DNA of 64,000 nucleotides from Calliopum simillimum (taxonomy: Eukaryota > Arthropoda > Insecta > Diptera > Lauxaniidae): the NCBI GenBank assembly GCA_951812925.1, contig OX638368.1, forward strand, positions 114,661,309 through 114,725,308. The letters are read 5' to 3'. Made by a program: the position numbers and the translations under genes. The stretch's first letter is position 1. Each line of letters begins with the position of its first letter. Under the pieces are notes generated by a model. It had not been told where the DNA came from, made no database searches, and saw only the letters and a list, made by a program, of their open reading frames with translations. Of the stretch, positions 40,501 to 43,500 are shown piece after piece.

Positions 40501-43500
40501 TTTTATTCTTCAACATATTTCCCTTCGAGGGAGAGACATTTCATCCAACGATCCTTCAACATTTCAATACCTTTTTTATAGTAGTCGACGTCGAGGCTCT
40601 CAAAATGGGCATCAGTTTCCAACTCGACCTCCTCATTTGAGTAAATTTGCAAGTTTGGAAACAGATAATAGTCGCTTGGGGTCAAGTTTAGAAAATACGG
40701 TGGGTGGGGCAGGAATTTGTATAGCAATTCGTTCAATATTGCCATTGCTTTGAGCGATGAATGAGCCGGTGCATTATTGTGGTGAAACAGCACTTTTTTC
40801 GTTTTTATATGCGGCCGTTTTATAGTCATTTCATTGTTTAAACGGTCCAATAACGCTACATAAAAGTCGCCCTTGATGGTTCTGCCTTTCTCAAGATAGT
40901 CGATGATTATTATACCATGTGCATCACCTTTCCAGCCGACGTTTGCGTTTTTGGGCGCTTCGAACAACTCTCACCCGGTTCTAACCATGTTGCCGACTGT
41001 TTATTGGACTCCGGTGTGAATTGGTGGAACCATGTTTCATCCGTTGTTACGAATCGACGCAAAAACTCTTTCGGATTACGCCGAAACAGCTCCAAATTGG
41101 CCTCCGAATTACCGACATGCTGTTGCTTTTGATCAATTGCCAGCGAACGCGGCACCCATCGCGTGTACATTGTTTTCATTTCCAAATGCTCATGCAAAAT
41201 GTTGAAAATACAGCCTATCGATAACTTCGTTATGTCTGCTAGTTCTCTAACTTTCACTTTGCGGTATTTCAAAACGATCAGATGGATTTTCTTGATGTTT
41301 TCCGAAGTGGTAGCTTCAAAACAACTAAATCAAATGTCATCAAAATTTTACATTCCTCTTTAAAAAGTTGCCACTTCCAAAAAACTGTATGGATTTGAGA
41401 GTGGTTGCCATCCCACCAAAAAACCCGGGACTTTTTGAAGCATGTAGTAAAAAAATATTTTTTCTATACCCAGGATTTCTTGAGAAAAAAATATTTATAT
41501 TCGCTATTGTACTCAAATTTCATACTTCGAAGGTATTCCTTGAGACAAGGAAAGAAGTAGATATCAATGGGAGCAGCTCGAATCCCCCAGCCATCGCAAC
41601 TACGGCTTTGTGAACTTTTTCTTTTGCTCGTCGGTTAATATTCTCGGTAGCCAATGCGACCTCTTTCATATGCAATTCATTCACAAGGATTTTTTGAGAT
41701 CCCTGTGACCTCAGCTATATGCCTGATGCTTGCTCTTCAACCTGCTAATTCAGTATCTACGACTTTTTTCACGTTATCTTCAGTGAATGTGCGTCCTTTG
41801 CTATGTTCGTCTTCAGTGCATGTTCTACCCAGCTTAAACTCCTTGGACCAGCGCACAACTGTGGAATATAAAGGGACAGAGTCCCCAAAAGTTATCTCTA
41901 AGTCACTGTATCTATCTATGGTAGATATCTTTTTTAATGACTTCTCTAGTTTCGATTTTCTCATTTCAATAACATCTCTTCGACAGTTCGCATTCAAATG
42001 AATGCACCTCCCGGGAATCGTAGTCTATTGATATGATATGTTGACTTAGTGATAATATAAGCAAGCAAAAAATATTTTATTTTTTTTTTTTTGGATTTTT
42101 ATGCAGGCTGGAAATAACCGATTATCGCATTATAAACGGTCGCATTATATTCGTATATAGACAAAACATAAATTTTCAGATATAACAATGCAACGTACCA
42201 TTTGTGTTTTCACTGCCCATTTTTTAACTGATCAAAACACAACCCACTCACTCACTTTACATAAACACGACCACTACCCAAGTCACTTCCTTCATATACT
42301 GCAAGTACTTAATACTAAATTTTTTATAATTTAATTTTAGCTTTTTTTAGCACTTTTCTTCTTTTTTATTTATATTTAATTTTGAACTAACTACTAACCA
42401 TAACTTGTGCTCTGTAATTTTATACAAAAAGCTGAAGGAAATGCTACTATTTACATTTTATAATCATGGAAAAATTTTTTAAAATTCTTTTAAATACTTT
42501 TATGGCTCAAAATATACTTAAATAGATATTTAGGGTATTTCTTAAAACGTGTAAAAGCCTCAAAAAATTCGTAAGCTTGAAAACTGTAAAAGTTCGTATT
42601 GATTTTGACAATTATTACGAGCTTACGAGGTTTTCGAGGCTTTTACACATTTTAAGGAATACCAACATTAAAATAATTCAACAGAACTAGAATCGCCACA
42701 AATAATCCATTCCATTGTTTAAACAAAATTTAGAGCTCCATATTTTAGATTGTCGAAAATGTTACTCGAATCAGCAAAGCGTATTAGTGGGGATGCTGAA
42801 GGGGCTTTAGGGCCCCCGAAATTTTTTAATTGCCTTGCAAAAAGACATATAAGTAACTTTTATTTCGTGATTTAAATGTGAGCGCAAGAACAAAATCAGG
42901 CTGTGGTCGCCCCTCAAATAATGTCTTATCTACGCTCCTGACAAGCAGCTCTGACATAGAACAGTAGATACAATTTCAGAAAAGATGCTTCACATTTTAC
43001 TGCTCTTCACAGCAAAAGCTGCTTCAAAAGTCATTATAGCGAGCACCAAGCAATATTGCGTACCAATCAAAAAGAGAGTACTAGCCATCCATTTCGATCT
43101 CAGGTTAACCATTTTGCAATGACGAGGTCTGATGAGTCGTGAATTTCGGAAAGGTTTCATGTCGTGTATCTTTTCCTTTAATTTGGTTTCTAAATGCGAA
43201 AAAGTCTATCTCTATGAGTTATGACCTTTTCAAAAATTCATATCTTAAACATGAAATCTAATCAAACGGATTTGTAGAAATTTAGTATTTTGTGTCTTGA
43301 AAATTTTCAAAAACTCAACTTTAAGACTTTTAAAATTACATGATTCAATTAAATTTTCCTTTTAAGTTTGCTACGACTTAGCAAAGCTCTGATATTATTT
43401 AAAAATGCTTATATTTATGCAACAAAATATATATGTACATATAAGCGGGTAAATTTTCCATCCGATTTCGGCTTCCACCATACGTAGCAGTAGTCACAAT

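Larger units (their letters stand above)
40339..42135 (-). mobile_element. Outer mariner, split by an inner mariner
   Basis: GATAATCGATTATTTCCAG (40363) and its complement CTGGAAATAACCGATTATC (42106-42124) face each other, as do TTTGCTTGCTTATA (40409) and TATAAGCAAGCAAA (42057). The minus strand between carries the HTH (41997-41737) and C-terminal scraps (41640-41460, [19 protein letters not shown]). The middle is deleted and the inner element interrupts the C-terminus. Confidence 0.7.
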
